DNA of 64,000 bases from Bisporella sp. PMI_857 (GCA_021307315.1 JAJSPD010000021.1:248001-312000); one strand, 5' to 3'. Positions 11,572-23,090 are shown, counted from the stretch's first letter. Made by a program: numbers and translations. Notes: a model not told the origin generated them from the letters alone.

Positions 11572-11950
11572 TTAGAAAAAGGCGGGCTGGTCCATTGATA
11601 TTAGAGCTCGCTTAAGCCCCTGAATCGATTGTTCAGCCATTGACTGCCTCCCTTTGCGAGCTTTAATGATGGTAGCCAGGAAAGAAGCACGAATTAGTTC
11701 CGTATCTGAAGTTGGGTTCACAGATTGGCCGGCAAGAAGCAATCGCCACTTGGCATACGCAGCTGGTAATAAGTGATAATGTGTCTGGTAAGCTGTGGGA
11801 TAATGATGGTTTCCTCCCCCCCTTTGCACGGGCGGCGTGGAAGAGGAGATATGACTCACCACGCTGCTAGAAAAAATTTACCAAAGTCAAGAAGATCCGC
11901 GAGCATAGCCGAATGCTCTAAGATTTGGCGGATTTTATTCTAGCGAAAGA
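11572..11950 (-). CDS. Possible small gene or gene remnant, helical product
   Basis: A minus-strand frame ending at the TAA at 11572 reads as a plausible helical protein (AAYAKWRLLLAGQ, ELIRASFLATIIKARKG, SIQGLKRALISMDQPAFF). If a GT-AG intron with donor TTTG|GTAAAT and acceptor TTACCAG just before the AAYAKW segment is removed, it joins in frame to an upstream stretch reading ILEHSAMLADLLDF, giving about 71 residues from the ATG near 11911 or slightly more if the frame extends to a splice acceptor near 11940. I do not recognise the family. The tRNA gene lies immediately upstream, so any 5' exons would have to be missing or beyond it. It may therefore be a truncated relic. Exon limits are inferred. 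Confidence 0.3.
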
Positions 11951-11992
11951 TAAGGGGGTCTAAAGCTTTGAAAAGCGTAAAATATGAGAAGG

Positions 11993-11999
11993 AAAAAAA
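11993..11999 (-). terminator. RNA polymerase III terminator of the initiator tRNA
   Basis: On the minus strand a run of seven T residues starts a few bases after the tRNA 3' end. That is the standard Pol III stop signal. Confidence 0.75.
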
Positions 12000-12005
12000 G
12001 AATAT

Positions 12006-12077
12006 AGCACGGCCTGGTTTTGATCCAGGGACCTCCGGGTTATGAGCCCGGCGCTGCTTCCACTGCGCCACCGTGCT
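12006..12077 (-). tRNA. Initiator tRNA-Met (CAU)
   Basis: The 72-nt minus-strand sequence folds as a full cloverleaf without intron. It has a 7-bp acceptor stem (AGCACGG/CCGTGCT), D arm GCGCAGTGGAAGCAGCGC, anticodon stem-loop CCGGG-CTCATAA-CCCGG and T arm CCTGG-ATCAAAA-CCAGG. The anticodon is CAT. Features specific to the eukaryotic initiator are the A1:U72 pair, consecutive G:C pairs closing the anticodon stem, and A54 with A60 (ATCAAAA) in place of the TPsiC loop sequence. It therefore starts translation and is not the elongator. A T-run terminator follows. The gene sits between two minus-strand coding features. Confidence 0.96.
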
Positions 12078-12497
12078 TTGGATTCAGATTTAATGAAATA
12101 TATTGTTATTTGGCTCTATGTATGGTGTCTTGTATGTTAGGTGGATACGAGAGGTTGAAGTTGTGAGTCACTGCGCTTGACTTGGTGGAGTAAGAGAGGG
12201 AAGCCTGAGGCTACGCTTATTTGACGCTTTAAACTTCGCATGAAGCGGTATATATTCATGGTATCTATGGCATCAATGTATCGAAGTAGTATGCGTTCTC
12301 GGCGTATCGTAATAATATCGAAGCTGGAATGGCGATGGAGTAATGCAGGCCTTTATTTGATCTCTTAGGCTTTAGGCAGGCCTCCAAATCCAGGCCTCTC
12401 ATGCTCCCCAAGCGTCTACTGGGGGTGCTCTTATGCCATGAGATTACACATACCGACCAATGTCCTTCTGAAATTCTCTTTTCTCTCTTTCGCCATC
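12078..12497. other. Intergenic spacer
   Basis: This 420-base region separates the tRNA promoter side from the 3' end of the NAT3 gene. No further feature was recognised. Confidence 0.5.
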
Positions 12498-13121
12498 TCA
12501 CCACACATCCTCCGGCCGCACCGCGATATCCTTACCGTTCTCCCGTATATGCTTCCTATCCTTATCTCTCTTTAAAGGTTTCCGCATATCATAAGCATCC
12601 TCGCCATTCTCATTTGTCGGATCACTCGGGTCATCAACATAATACTCTATTACCCGTCGGAATACCGTATATCCCAATCCGTTATACAAAGACTGCGCAA
12701 CTTTATTACTTTTCCTGACATACAGGTCGATGAACCACGCATCGTATTCATCGCCGGCCAACTCTAGTGACTGTGAGAGCGTCTGGGCCAGGCCTAGGCG
12801 ACGAGCATGGGGAGCGACGGTTAGAGCGGTGATATGTGCGTGGAATGGGAGATAGTGTGCGCTGAACTGAGCCTGTGGTGGAGAAGACTCGAGCTTGGCC
12901 ATTACTGGAGGCTTGTTAGCTGAAGTCGCAGAGTAAAGGGAAGAGGAGGTACAATAGCCATCGATAGTCCCGTCAGGCCCTTCTGTGACGGTGAAGAGGT
13001 GTGGCCAGCGGGCGAGGTAGCTGTAGTAGAAATTCAGGTCATAGGTTTCGGTCAGAGGATCAAGGTTGGTGGGGTTGAACTTGAAAACGTCCATGGCGTG
13101 GAAGGGGCGAAGAGAGGTCAT
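12498..13121 (-). CDS. NAT3: NatB N-terminal acetyltransferase catalytic subunit (Naa20)
   Basis: Two exons (13121-12953 and 12904-12498) encode 191 residues. The product acetylates nascent chains starting Met-Asp, Met-Glu, Met-Asn or Met-Gln on the ribosome, with the auxiliary subunit Naa25/Mdm20. The start MTSLRPFHAMDVFKFNPTNLD matches the conserved Naa20 N-terminus, so the ATG at 13121 is preferred over an upstream in-frame extension. The GNAT acetyl-CoA loop RRLGLA is at residues 91-96. FIDLYVRKSN, YNGLGY and VIEYY follow, and the end has EDAYDMRKPLKRD and VRPEDVW, all family hallmarks. A 48-nt intron (12905-12952, GTACCT..GCTAAC..CAG) leaves the frame open. Removing it restores GYLMAKLE, equivalent to GYIMGKAE in homologues. 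Divergent from the next gene. Confidence 0.95.
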   Translation of the reverse strand: MTSLRPFHAMDVFKFNPTNLDPLTETYDLNFYYSYLARWPHLFTVTEGPDGTIDGYCTSSSLYSATSANKPPVMAKLESSPPQAQFSAHYLPFHAHITALTVAPHARRLGLAQTLSQSLELAGDEYDAWFIDLYVRKSNKVAQSLYNGLGYTVFRRVIEYYVDDPSDPTNENGEDAYDMRKPLKRDKDRKHIRENGKDIAVRPEDVW

Positions 13122-13803
13122 TTTTTGAAGGCGATTATGGTACCTCTGGATCGTGTATTGGCACATCTATGTGCTGAAGCCGCATGCGCACGTCTAAATG
13201 TGTTGTATATTTGATATTGATGCACCAGAAGTTTAATGTGGGGCCTGTGACGGTGATGTCTGGGCATCTCATGGGGCCCTTGATCCCTGTGAGTTCCCCT
13301 CAAACACTCTGACCGCTGCATTCGAACGCATTTTTGGTAGACTTACGTTTGCGCTTTCCAATATAACAGTGTACGATGCTTTAAAACCCTTAATTTCAGC
13401 TTTTAAGAGTTTTGGGACTGAATATTCATGCCTTTATTCTTTTGACTGTAGTGCATCAGCATTAATCTTGTGATAGCAGGGGTCCGGCCGCCAATCGTGA
13501 AATGTCTGAAGCAACGCCATCTCAACCTTTATCATATTAAATCCGCGATAGTTTGATATACCCTTCGTCTCCACGTCGACACGGTCGCACACTACGATCA
13601 ACACAAACTAGACTTCGCCTTGCCCTGCGCGTCTGCCACCGTGTAGCTTAACTGAATCCGCACTTTTGCACAGCACAGGTTAAACTCAACTTAAAGGAAT
13701 CGTCTCCACACGCAGCCATAGATATTCGAATTTCAAGGGGAAGCACTTCAAGGGCAGAACGGGAGGTATCTGCCAGAGTACCACTGTCGGGTAAGAAGTC
13801 ACG
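13122..13803. other. Divergent intergenic region
   Basis: This 682-base region lies between the starts of NAT3 (leftward) and the next rightward gene, so it must hold both promoters. Pyrimidine-rich stretches near 13560-13680 precede the rightward ATG. No coding potential was seen. Confidence 0.5.
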
Positions 13804-14992
13804 ATGCCTTCCTCACCGCGGACGCCTAGGCATAGTAGGCACTCCTCTATCGCAATTAATACACCTGCCGCGAACGACCCAACTACCAGAAGAAATTCCA
13901 AAGCTTCCGTACATTCGCCTCGCACGCCAAACCGTCAGAGCTTCCACAGATCAGATTCAATCAATATAGATGTGCTTAACAGCGCTGGCCCGACACCACA
14001 TGCGAATGGAGTAGGGCTGGGCAATCTAGCAGATGAGTTGGCGGATGCTTGGGGTTCAGAGGAGGAGGATGAGGAGCCGGATATGAATTTCCAAGAGGCC
14101 GCCAGACAGGATGGAGAAACTACGAGGGATAGCGGTGTGGATGTCACTTCGTCACCAGTGCCCAAGACTTCTAAACCTGCACACTTGATGACGCCTACAG
14201 TCAACAGAGGGCATCGGAGACAGCAGAGCGATTATGATGGGAGTGACTATGGGGGAGATTCGGACCTGGACTCACCAGGAATACCTACCGCGTTGCAGAG
14301 GGGCATGGATATGGTGGAAAGTCTGGCGAGGCGCGGAACAGAAACTACTGGTACAGAGCGGGATGGGGTTGTGGGTAGGGTAATAGATGGCTTGAAAGAT
14401 CTGGGTGGCCAGTCTGGGGTAGAAGGAGGCGCTACACGGTAGGTTATCAAGTTTCGTTTCAAGTATGGTTTCTGACTGGTACAGGCTTATCACTGCGCAT
14501 TCTGCGCTATCTACTCATCTCCTTCACCAAACCCGACTTCTACAATCTCTAGCATACCCATTATTCTCGCCTTTAACTTTACCCCCCGATGAGGAATTCA
14601 TCGACGAGCTAATGCCGATACTCGCCAGTCTAGGAGAATCAATGCCTCGGCCCACGACCGCAGCTTTCAACTCCTTGACACAACTCCACGGCCTGACTTC
14701 GGACCTAGTTCAGACACTTAACTACCTATCTGACACCCTACACATGAGCCGCCAAACAACAACTACAGCCTCCCGGCGACTGAAGAGCGCCCGAGAACTA
14801 GTAGCCGAGATGCGAAAAGAGGAAGACGAGCGGGAGGAAGGAGAGCGGTGGCTAACACGAGGGAATTGGTCAGAAAGGCTCGGGAATAGGGAATGCGCTG
14901 GTGTATGCGGGGATGTGGTTGGAGGATTCGAGGAGGTGTGCAATGGATGGAGGGCTAGACTGGTTGCGCAAGCAGAGTCTGTGGCGGCTTGA
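13804..14992 (+). CDS. Conserved-looking 380-residue protein, function unknown
   Basis: Two exons (13804-14438, 14485-14992) joined at CG|G encode 380 residues. The 46-nt intron has GTAGGT, a CTGAC branch site and CAG. Residues 1-60 are Ser/Arg/Pro-rich (SSPRTPRHSRHSS), which suggests phosphorylation. A short acidic LADELADAWGSEEEDEE block follows. The second half is helical and reads like a folded domain: ITAHSALSTHLLHQTRLLQSL, LTQLHGLTSDLVQTLNYLSD, RRLKSARELVAEMRKEEDE and a final block with W, RL and VCGDVVGGFEEVCNGW. I cannot attach a family or role. The ordered helical C-terminus and splicing argue that it is a real gene. Confidence 0.8.
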
Positions 14993-16014
14993 ATGCATTA
15001 CGATAACACGATAGATCTGTTGCATATAATGGTAGAGGCTGGGGCGTTTGATGAAGATGTTTAGACCTACTAAATGCATGAAGGATGATTTTACGAGCTT
15101 GCTGTGTGTTACCTATTTTGGCTGCATTGAAAAATCAGTGATCGTTGGCCTCTAAGCATAGTATACGAATATTGGAACGTCAGCAAATGCAGGTGCGTCT
15201 TTTCATTTGTGCCATGTGTTTATTGCATATTATAATCATTACTGCCGCCTAAGCTTTAGTTTCTTAATATTTTGGCTCAATATGTCGTACACTTCGGCTG
15301 GACATCCCCCTCTCGTACCCCTTTTCTAAGCGAAATCCCATACGAGAAGCACTTGTACACTTACGCAATGCTTTTAATTAAGATCTGGACCCACGATGGA
15401 GAGTTTGCAGTCAACCGCATACTTCTGCTTGAATCGCGGAACCATGTCTGGGTTGAGGGGCCTTCCAGCCAGCTTCTGCTCCTTGTTTAACCGCAGCTCT
15501 GCGTCATTGAAACTTCTCTTCTGGCATCAACAACAAGTAGTAACCGCCTGCTCCTCAAGATGTGTCAACAAATTTATCAAAATATATTCATGTGGCCGGT
15601 AACCCACTGTTGCCTGTATAACTACTAGATCACTAGCTCGAATCCAGTGTTTTCCCCATCACCAACTGAGGTAGAGCGAAGTGATTCAGCGCACAGACGT
15701 TGGTGGAGAGATTGAGTTAGTGTTGAGGAAATAAAGAGATTCGATTGCTGAGGCGTTTTATGTGCCGATTTATGGACTGGCGCTTAGATCAGGCATATCT
15801 GGCAATGATATTCGCTAGCATTTTCAAGGAATGCTACTCAATGGCACTACGTTCTGCTTTGAGAAAGAAATCTGCAAATGATCCTGTGTCAGTTGCCAGA
15901 GTTGTGAAGCCATGAGATGCCAGCACACCAGCATGATGTCACATAGCAGCATATCCTCTGTTTGTATAATCTATCATCTAATTGCTCATGCTCATCTCTT
16001 CATAAAGCTCTGTT
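14993..16014. other. Convergent intergenic region
   Basis: This 1 kb region lies between the 3' ends of two converging genes. It is AT-rich with short open frames only. I see no gene, tRNA or repeat. Confidence 0.5.
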
Positions 16015-17666
16015 TCATCGTCCGGCGGAAAACGACACAACCGCCCATTTTCCATTCCACGCCCATTTTCGTGCTCCGCTGTCCCCACCCCCACCGTCAA
16101 TAGCCCTTAGTTTCTCATCTTCACCGGGCTTGAGACCAACCACAACATCTGCCTTGCATGTCCGCAATGCAAGAACGTTGACACCAGATCCTGGGCCTAA
16201 TGGACCTATTGCGGTGGCGAATGGTGTGGTTGGATCCCACATACCCTGTATTCGTTAAATACTGTCTTTTTTAGATGCTGTTGGAAGGCTCAACTTACAT
16301 CACCAGTCAACTTTCTATAGTTCAAGTCTCCCTTAAAAATCACTAACTCACTATCCTTTAAGTCTTCATAGAGGCTAGGAGCGGAAGTAGGTAATCGCCA
16401 AAAACTTCCCCCTTCGGTCCAGAACCTATTGCTTCTGAGTATCAATTGTCCTTCAGCATGGAACTTGCTCCATTCCGAGAACAGGAATGAAAGTTCATCC
16501 TCCTCCTTCGACGATAGTGGTGTTGGGTTATTCCCAGAATTCTTCTCGTCGTCGGATGGCGTTGAATAGAATGACTGAGCGTCGGTTAATGCTCCAAGAA
16601 GAGCTGCAAAATCAGCTGGCACAACATCTGAAACAAACCATGGAATAGTTTTTGGGTGTAGGATAATATGAGTCGCAAGCCCCGAGGAGAGAAGATATCC
16701 GGCCAAGATAAGATCCACATAAAGCTCGAATCCAGCATTGTCTAGGACAATATCAACTCGACGTTCCTGTTTCCGGCTTTCCCTAGCCTCTACCAATCGG
16801 TCATATACAGCCTCTAGATCATTGATGAGGATGTTCTTTTCCGATGCCTTACGCGCTTCAGAACCTTGTAACTTTTGGATGTCTTCGTAGGTTAGGGATG
16901 TCAACAAGGACAGATCCGTGGCATTTCCCCACAGACATATTTCGCACATTTCCATGAAGACCAGCTTTTCAGCGCCTTCCACCTGCTCTTGTTTGCTCTC
17001 CAATGTCTTTACTAAGTCGTGGTAACGGCTTGCGAGCTCGATCACAGCAGGACGAGATGATCGGAAAGTGGACATCTTTTGGCGAGCAAATACATCATAT
17101 GCTTTCCAGTACTTGGAGAGCGCAAAGGTTGTTGCTATACGCCTATTCGGTTTAGCTATAAGCCTAGCATAAAGTAATAAGATAAGTACCGATAAAGGTA
17201 GCATTCTGCGTAGAGCCATGGAACATTGAACCAAGACGGACTTCCTAATTGCTCTAGCTCCTTGTTGTACCCCTCGATATCCGGCTGTCCATCGTCAGGA
17301 AGAGGGCTGCATAGTTAGCGAGAGAGAGAGAACCCGAAATAGAAGCTCCCTACCTTAGTTTCCGGTCATGCTGTAGTTCATACTTGAGCTTCGCCAGTTC
17401 TGACACAATATGCTTTCCTTCACTTTGCTTTTCGCCTTCAGCATCTGATACTGCCTTATGCACATCATCTATAGCGCCAGTCTTCTAGATCAGCGAGTTC
17501 AATCTCAGCATGGACAATACTTACGATAATAACTGGCCAACGGTCTCTCGCCGAGATGTATGCGAAGGAAGTTTTGTCAGAAGTGGAAGAAGGAGCTGTT
17601 TTGGGTTAATACTAATTGCAGCTTCTATGACGAACATAACATACCAGTCTTTGTATCATACTCCAT
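16015..17666 (-). CDS. HRT2: DUF89 / ARMT1-type metal-dependent phosphatase
   Basis: Six exons (17666-17645, 17595-17525, 17484-17354, 17306-17190, 17142-16299, 16245-16015) encode 471 residues, close to the yeast homologue Ymr027w/Hrt2. The family contains metal-dependent 'damage-control' phosphatases that act on sugar phosphates such as fructose-1-phosphate. Visible hallmarks are FAYISARDRWP and the TGAIDDV block near the start, LDNAGFELYVDL (residues 247 onward, metal-binding Asp and Asn), [31 protein letters not shown] (383 onward) and LRTCKADVVVGL near the C-terminus. Each is in the order expected. The second intron is only 40 nt. Substrate and role are from the family. No residue expected for catalysis appears to be missing. 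Confidence 0.93.
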
Positions 17667-19464
17667 CTTGGCACTATTGGTCTTATGTGGAGGCTTCACA
17701 AGCTCGCAAGATGTTTACAATGAGTATTTAATCCGCAGTCCATGGAGTGCTGCTGTTGCAGGACGGCGGGGTCGGTGGGGTCAACAGAAGTGCGGCCGCA
17801 ACCCCGCATGCTCCTCAATACTAAATACACCTTGAGCAGCAATATATTCTTTGGCTAAGCCTGTCTCAAAGCCACACACAATAAAAAGCACAATACTTAA
17901 TATAATAGTCCTTCCAATAATTAATATTTCAAGAGACCATAGCTTTTCAGCTATTCGTATACTCCCGTTCATTCTGTTAATCACATGGAACACATTACCT
18001 CACCAGAATATTGCGCTTTCAGACTGCCCAAGACGAGCAGATTTTGCATTTCAGGTTGCCACAAGAAGGTACAAATGCGGCCCTCCTATCGTGTTCATGT
18101 AGGCCGTTCTTCTTATTGAAAATGCTGCTGTGAATAATATGAGGCGTCTAACAAGTTCTATCTACTAGATATACTGACTAAGACGATAGAGACTTGCGAA
18201 TTTGGGGATAGTATTTATAGCAACTCAGCGTTTAAAAGCACCGCGGATGAATTAGTTGCCACTCAAAATAAATCGAAGCCAGTGTAACTGAGATCTTACT
18301 CGGGTGTGCCTCTCGCGTCAATATCCGTTCATCCAAAATATCAGAATCATCTCAAAGGAAAACTGAGGCCTCGAGTGCAGCCCATCGACCGATTCCGAGA
18401 CATGAATTTGAGCTTTATTCGATCTTTAGCGTATATAACATCAAAGAGAACAGCGAGAACGATATCAAGCAAAATGAATACAAAAGACAACAATACCTCA
18501 CTTCCTGCAAAATCTGGATGTAGGGCATGAGGGAATTGTTGCTCTCTCGTGGCTCAATTGGCGAACTTTCTGCACCAAAACTCAACAACCATATACAGGA
18601 ACCAATGTGTTTCAAAGATACCATAGAGAAAGTGTTTTTTTCTTTTGGCGTACATGAATAGTTTTCTATGCGTGGCAACGAGAAAATCATCTGTCTTGAT
18701 CATGAAAGATGATACAAATGAGTTTAGTGTACTCAGGTAATCGCCTCATCTATTCGTAATTTACGAGGAGAAAGCATCAGACGACGCATGCCATTCTCGA
18801 AGCGAAATTATGTCCTTCGAGGTTTGAATCCATTTTTACTTTCCTCAAAAGCCTCAATCAGCTTATACCCATTAATCTTCGTTCATTTTTCTGATGCCAA
18901 TAGCAACGCGCCGATGCCGAACATCTGGGATTGCTTTCCATGCTGTTACTAAATGAGCTTCATGTAATGGAGATTGCGAGCGGCAATGGCCAAGTATAAA
19001 ACAAAAAGTTAGTGGATCCTGCCATCATGTTGAGGCGAGACAAAACTTTGAGAGAAGTCCGACGTTAACTAGTGCATTGAATGGGGCAGCACAGTAAGTG
19101 AAAAATAATGATCTTCTCCAGAATGCCGATCGAAGATAGTAACTCTTCTCTCTTAGAAACAAATTGAAGCTGGTCTGTTCTCCAACATTTCAGCATTGGG
19201 TAGCCAATGTATTTAGTAATATCCAACAGCTTACAGAACGTTGTCGCTTACCCCCTGAATCACATGGTGTTCTTCACCAGCCTAGAAACTCAACATTTTC
19301 AAAATTATTGACGGGAACCCCATTAACTAAACTAAGTTCAACACGCAACAATTTACCTTCAAAAGAGTTGTCTTTCCATACCATCGTTCCATTGGCTGAA
19401 GAAGTATTTCCGTACCTGTACTCTTCCCAAATCGCCGAGGAAGAACGGACAATCTCTGGGCACG
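17667..19464. other. Divergent gene-poor region
   Basis: This 1.8 kb AT-rich region lies between divergent genes. Several frames of 60-100 codons lack ATG starts, motifs or splice support. A frame from about 19164 overlaps the next gene's start (ATGACTGAG) but begins at TTG and is not supported as an exon. Confidence 0.45.
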
Positions 19465-20512
19465 ATGACTGAGAATGATTTCATCGATCCTAGATCTAGA
19501 CTCAATATAGGCGAATTAGAGCTTCTCGATGAGATTATCTCACAAATGCCTGATGCCCAAGTTACCCTGTTCTACAACAATTTCACGCAAAGAGGGCACG
19601 GTAGCGACCTATCACGACAGGTTGCGGACATCGAGAGAGATATAAAACGGAAAAATGGAGAGGAGCTTATTTGGTGGTACAATTGCACCACCCCAGAGTT
19701 CTTCGAGTATCTTCATAGCCCGAAAAACGGAGGCAAGAATAATAACCATAGATATCTGATTTCCTTGGCGCTAGCCTACACGGCGAAGAAAACGGTATGC
19801 GTGCTCACACCGCCAGGAGACGACCCATTACGGAAGCCCGATGGCATAAAATCTTGCTGGCATGATACTGAGTTGCAACTATTGCTCCAATTAAAACAGG
19901 TGCATCGAATTGTGCATTGCTGGGAGGAATCTTCTCCAGATGGATATGTGACAGTACTCAAGAAAGTTGTGTGGAGAGGTGAGGCGTCTTGGGACCCATT
20001 GTGGGATCAAAGTACAGTACGGCGACTTGGAGGTGATATATATATCCCTGCGGAGGAGCAAGAGGGTAAGATTTCCCCCAAAAATTGCGAAGTCGCAGAT
20101 ACCGCGTATTAAATATGCAAGTGTTTGACTAAGGCGTCAAGAAACATATAAGGGAGGATCCGAGGCAGACCCGGAAAACGAGGCAGGCGACGTTCCCGAA
20201 GAAGTTTATCATGGAAATAAGGCGGACATCATTGCCAAAGAAGAAGAAGAGGAGAGCGATAACTCGATTCGGCAAGTTTGGATCTCGGAAGGTGAAGCCA
20301 GCGATGAAAGAACTTCACCTTCTGAAGACACTGAATACAAAATCGACCATTACCGCAGAATAGGAAGAATCCTCGAAGAGAAGAGGTACTGTGAGCATAT
20401 AAAGGAACTGGAAGCAAAAGATATCGGCCTCCTAGTTAGAGAGGAAATGCGCCATCAGGCACATGTCAAGTCAAGTAGATCTCGACGACTAAGAAACGCA
20501 CCAGCTATATAG
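19465..20512 (+). CDS. Acidic lineage-specific protein with weak chromodomain-like segment
   Basis: Two exons (19465-20065, 20142-20512) joined as G|AA encode 323 residues. The intron starts GTAAGA and ends GCGTCAAG. Residues 1-140 are a globular-looking region (NIGELELLDEIISQMPDAQVTLFYNN, ELIWWYNCTTPEFFEYLHS). Residues 146-180 contain VHRIV..WEES then LKKVVWRGEASWDP, a weak echo of the chromodomain pattern (V-x-R-I ... K-W-x-G ... T-W-E-P). The remainder is highly acidic (KEEEEESDNS) and ends with a basic SSRSRRLRN tail. I know no named family. Function is unknown; chromatin association is only a suggestion. The protein may be confined to close relatives. Confidence 0.65.
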
Positions 20513-21981
20513 CGGAAGTCATATAATAAAATTGAAGAATAATAGCCCCTGCATGACCAATGCGAGGGGTTGAGAGTCCAAAATCTCGAGTTTATAATGG
20601 GACTGAAGGAGCATCAGGAGTCTCATGAAATATCTAACATTGTTAGCGAGGGCAGCTAATCTAGACTTTTTTTTCTTGCCACCGCGCCGTGAAGGGGATA
20701 AAATTTCTCATGCTGTAGTTAACTGAACGAAATTAGATCTGTGGAAGCTGTCAAAATTATGGATTGCTCAACGATTGGGGATGTGAGGATGCACATGTCG
20801 TTCCCCTATGCTAAGTCTTCGGCTATCAAAACTTTGGGCACATTGATCGCTTCATGAGGCGCATCGCACTATCAGAAGACCACGAGATGTTATATAAAGC
20901 TTGCGAAGCGATTTTCGCTGCCGAGACATGCAAAGCGCAAGTCAGCCTGATAGAACCTCTCATTCAGATATGAGTAATAATGTATGTCCAATATTCAAAA
21001 TCTCATACAGGAACTTCCATCCCAAGCGAGATTCACGTGCCTCGCCTACCACCTGCCCTTCCCCCCCTTTCCTATCGCAAGTTAGCCGAGAATCAATGGT
21101 GCATACCTTGGCACAACCGCCGCCCAACCTACATCTCTCCTCCCTAAACATACATTCCGTATCGGGCACCACTTCCGCATTCGTCTTGACCGAAATATGT
21201 ATCCCTTCCCGTCTCATCTGGGCAGGAGATATCACCAACGAAGCGGCCGCCACAACGTACGGCTTCATCCGTGAACACCACTTATCCTCGTCACTTTTTT
21301 TTTTTTTTTTAACAAAAGAACGCCCAAAGACCCATTCCCGGGCTCGGCGCCGTAACTAACCTTCCCATGCGCTATTGAAAGCGCTAGATACGTGGCATGC
21401 TAAGGATTTTAATTACTGGGAGGGGCAACAGATTCTGGATATCGATCGGGTCGACAACATCTAGGACCGTTACCGCCAAGATGCGATTACCAAGTTATGT
21501 TATCCGGTGGCGCTTAGACTTGATGCATGTGGTGACTTCAATGTATTTCCATGCATGCCTAGGGATCTTGTGCTTTATGCAAAAGAAATGTAATTGGAGA
21601 TAGGCCGTGATATCCGCGGATTGACTATACTTGCGATTAGGTATTAATACGAGTGCGACTTTGACCATTAAGTCCTGATACGGAGAAAGGAGCATCCAAA
21701 ACACGTTTAATAATTTAATATTACGTTCCATGTCTAATATATACATTGAATTTATTCTCCGTCCTTCATTACGATAAGCGCCGCGAAGCGCCATGCATGC
21801 GCCACATTCATTCATATTCCAAAATCCTGATATAAACTCCCATTTTCTCCGTACCCATGTATCAATACGGTCTGAAAAAATGAGTGTGATGTGCTGTTAA
21901 AGGTCGTTAAAGTCGTATACTAGAATCTCATAATCCTCATATATACTTTCGTTATTAATAATGAAATGATGATGAATAGTT
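20513..21981. other. Intergenic region with a GC-richer island
   Basis: This 1.5 kb region is mostly AT-rich. From about 21040 to 21360 it becomes clearly GC-richer and is open in overlapping frames on both strands. A T-run of about 19 sits at 21294-21312. On the minus strand a GTATGC..GGCTAAC..GATAG pattern resembles a 41-nt intron. No product could be assigned. Confidence 0.4.
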
Positions 21982-22950
21982 TTATGCCAGAGCAAGGACA
22001 GCCATAGCACCAACAACAGCAAGGGCCATAGGTGCGTTGGTCGGCGCAGCGGCTCCGGATGATATCTGAATTGGAGCCGAGGTGGTTGGCACTGGCGAGG
22101 CAGTTGTCAGGATGGTAGTTGGTGGTGGAGTGACAACCGCTGGAGGAGGAATGAATGTACTCGATACTGGGATTAGCACGGTGCTGTAAAAGGTTCCGCC
22201 ATTAGCGGTAGAAGTCCTTTCCGAGGGGTAGGTCAAAATTTGAGTAACCGGTACGCTAGTGACAATCGTTATTGCGGTGGAAACAGTGGCCTTGGTGATG
22301 GGAGGTTTGGCCACCGACGTGACGGTGTATGTTTTGGTGACCAGGACGGTGCCGGTAACAGTATAGGTGAGAACAACTGTATGGCCCGCGCTTACTGTCG
22401 TATAAACTGTCTCATATGCGGATTGGGTGGTGTAGACTTTGGTAGTTTCATACTCAGTGGCGATGGCTGTTGTATATTCGACAATAGTGGTGGGGACCTT
22501 AACGACAATGACTGAGGTGCTGGTGTAGATTACTTCAACAGGATAGCCAGAGACCGTCTTGGTGGTAGTGACAGGACAGAGAGACGTAGATGTTGAATAG
22601 ACGTAAGAGACAAAGGTCTTGGTTACTGGAGCGAGGGTGGTGCTGGGAGATGTTAGCTTCTCATCATATGCATTGCGAAGGAGGTAGAGGGCTTACTATT
22701 GCTCAATCGTTGTTGGCTTCGTAATAGTAACGAGTGAAGTTGTAAGATACGTCTTTGTAATGGTACTACCTCCAATAGTTTTTGTTTCTGTTACAGGGCA
22801 GACCGTAGTAACAGTCTCGTAAACCACACTGGTGGTGGCTTCGTACTTGGGTGGAAGGGTCACGGTCTGCTCAGGATATGAGGGATGATGATCTCCAGTT
22901 GCCAAAGCACAAGCGGCAAATGCCAACGCAGCAACGAGAACAGACTTCAT
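21982..22950 (-). CDS. GPI-anchored Thr/Ser/Val-rich cell-wall protein
   Basis: Two exons (22950-22697, 22642-21982) joined as TA|C encode 304 residues. The intron has GTAAGC, GCTAAC and CCCAG. Residues 1-18 (MKSVLVAALAFAACALAT) are a signal peptide. The mature chain is dominated by T, S, V and P, with two similar blocks of about 55 residues around C51 (CPVTETKTIGGSTITKTYLT) and C106 (CPVTTTKTVSGYPVEVIYTS). The C-terminus, SSGAAAPTNAP followed by a hydrophobic AVVGAMAVLALA tail, is a typical GPI-anchor signal. It is expected to be heavily O-mannosylated and attached to the plasma membrane or wall glucan. The exact function is unknown. It could be an adhesin-like or structural wall protein. 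Confidence 0.85.
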
Positions 22951-23090
22951 GTTTGCTTAGGGTGAACTTGAACTTGACTTGAGCGAGAGATGGTTGGACA
23001 AGATTCAGAAGCAAGCAAGGAGCAGAACGAAGGTGATTTTAAGTAACCGTAGCGAAGGAGTTACTTGAGCAGGAGGTGGCTGGCAGAGGA

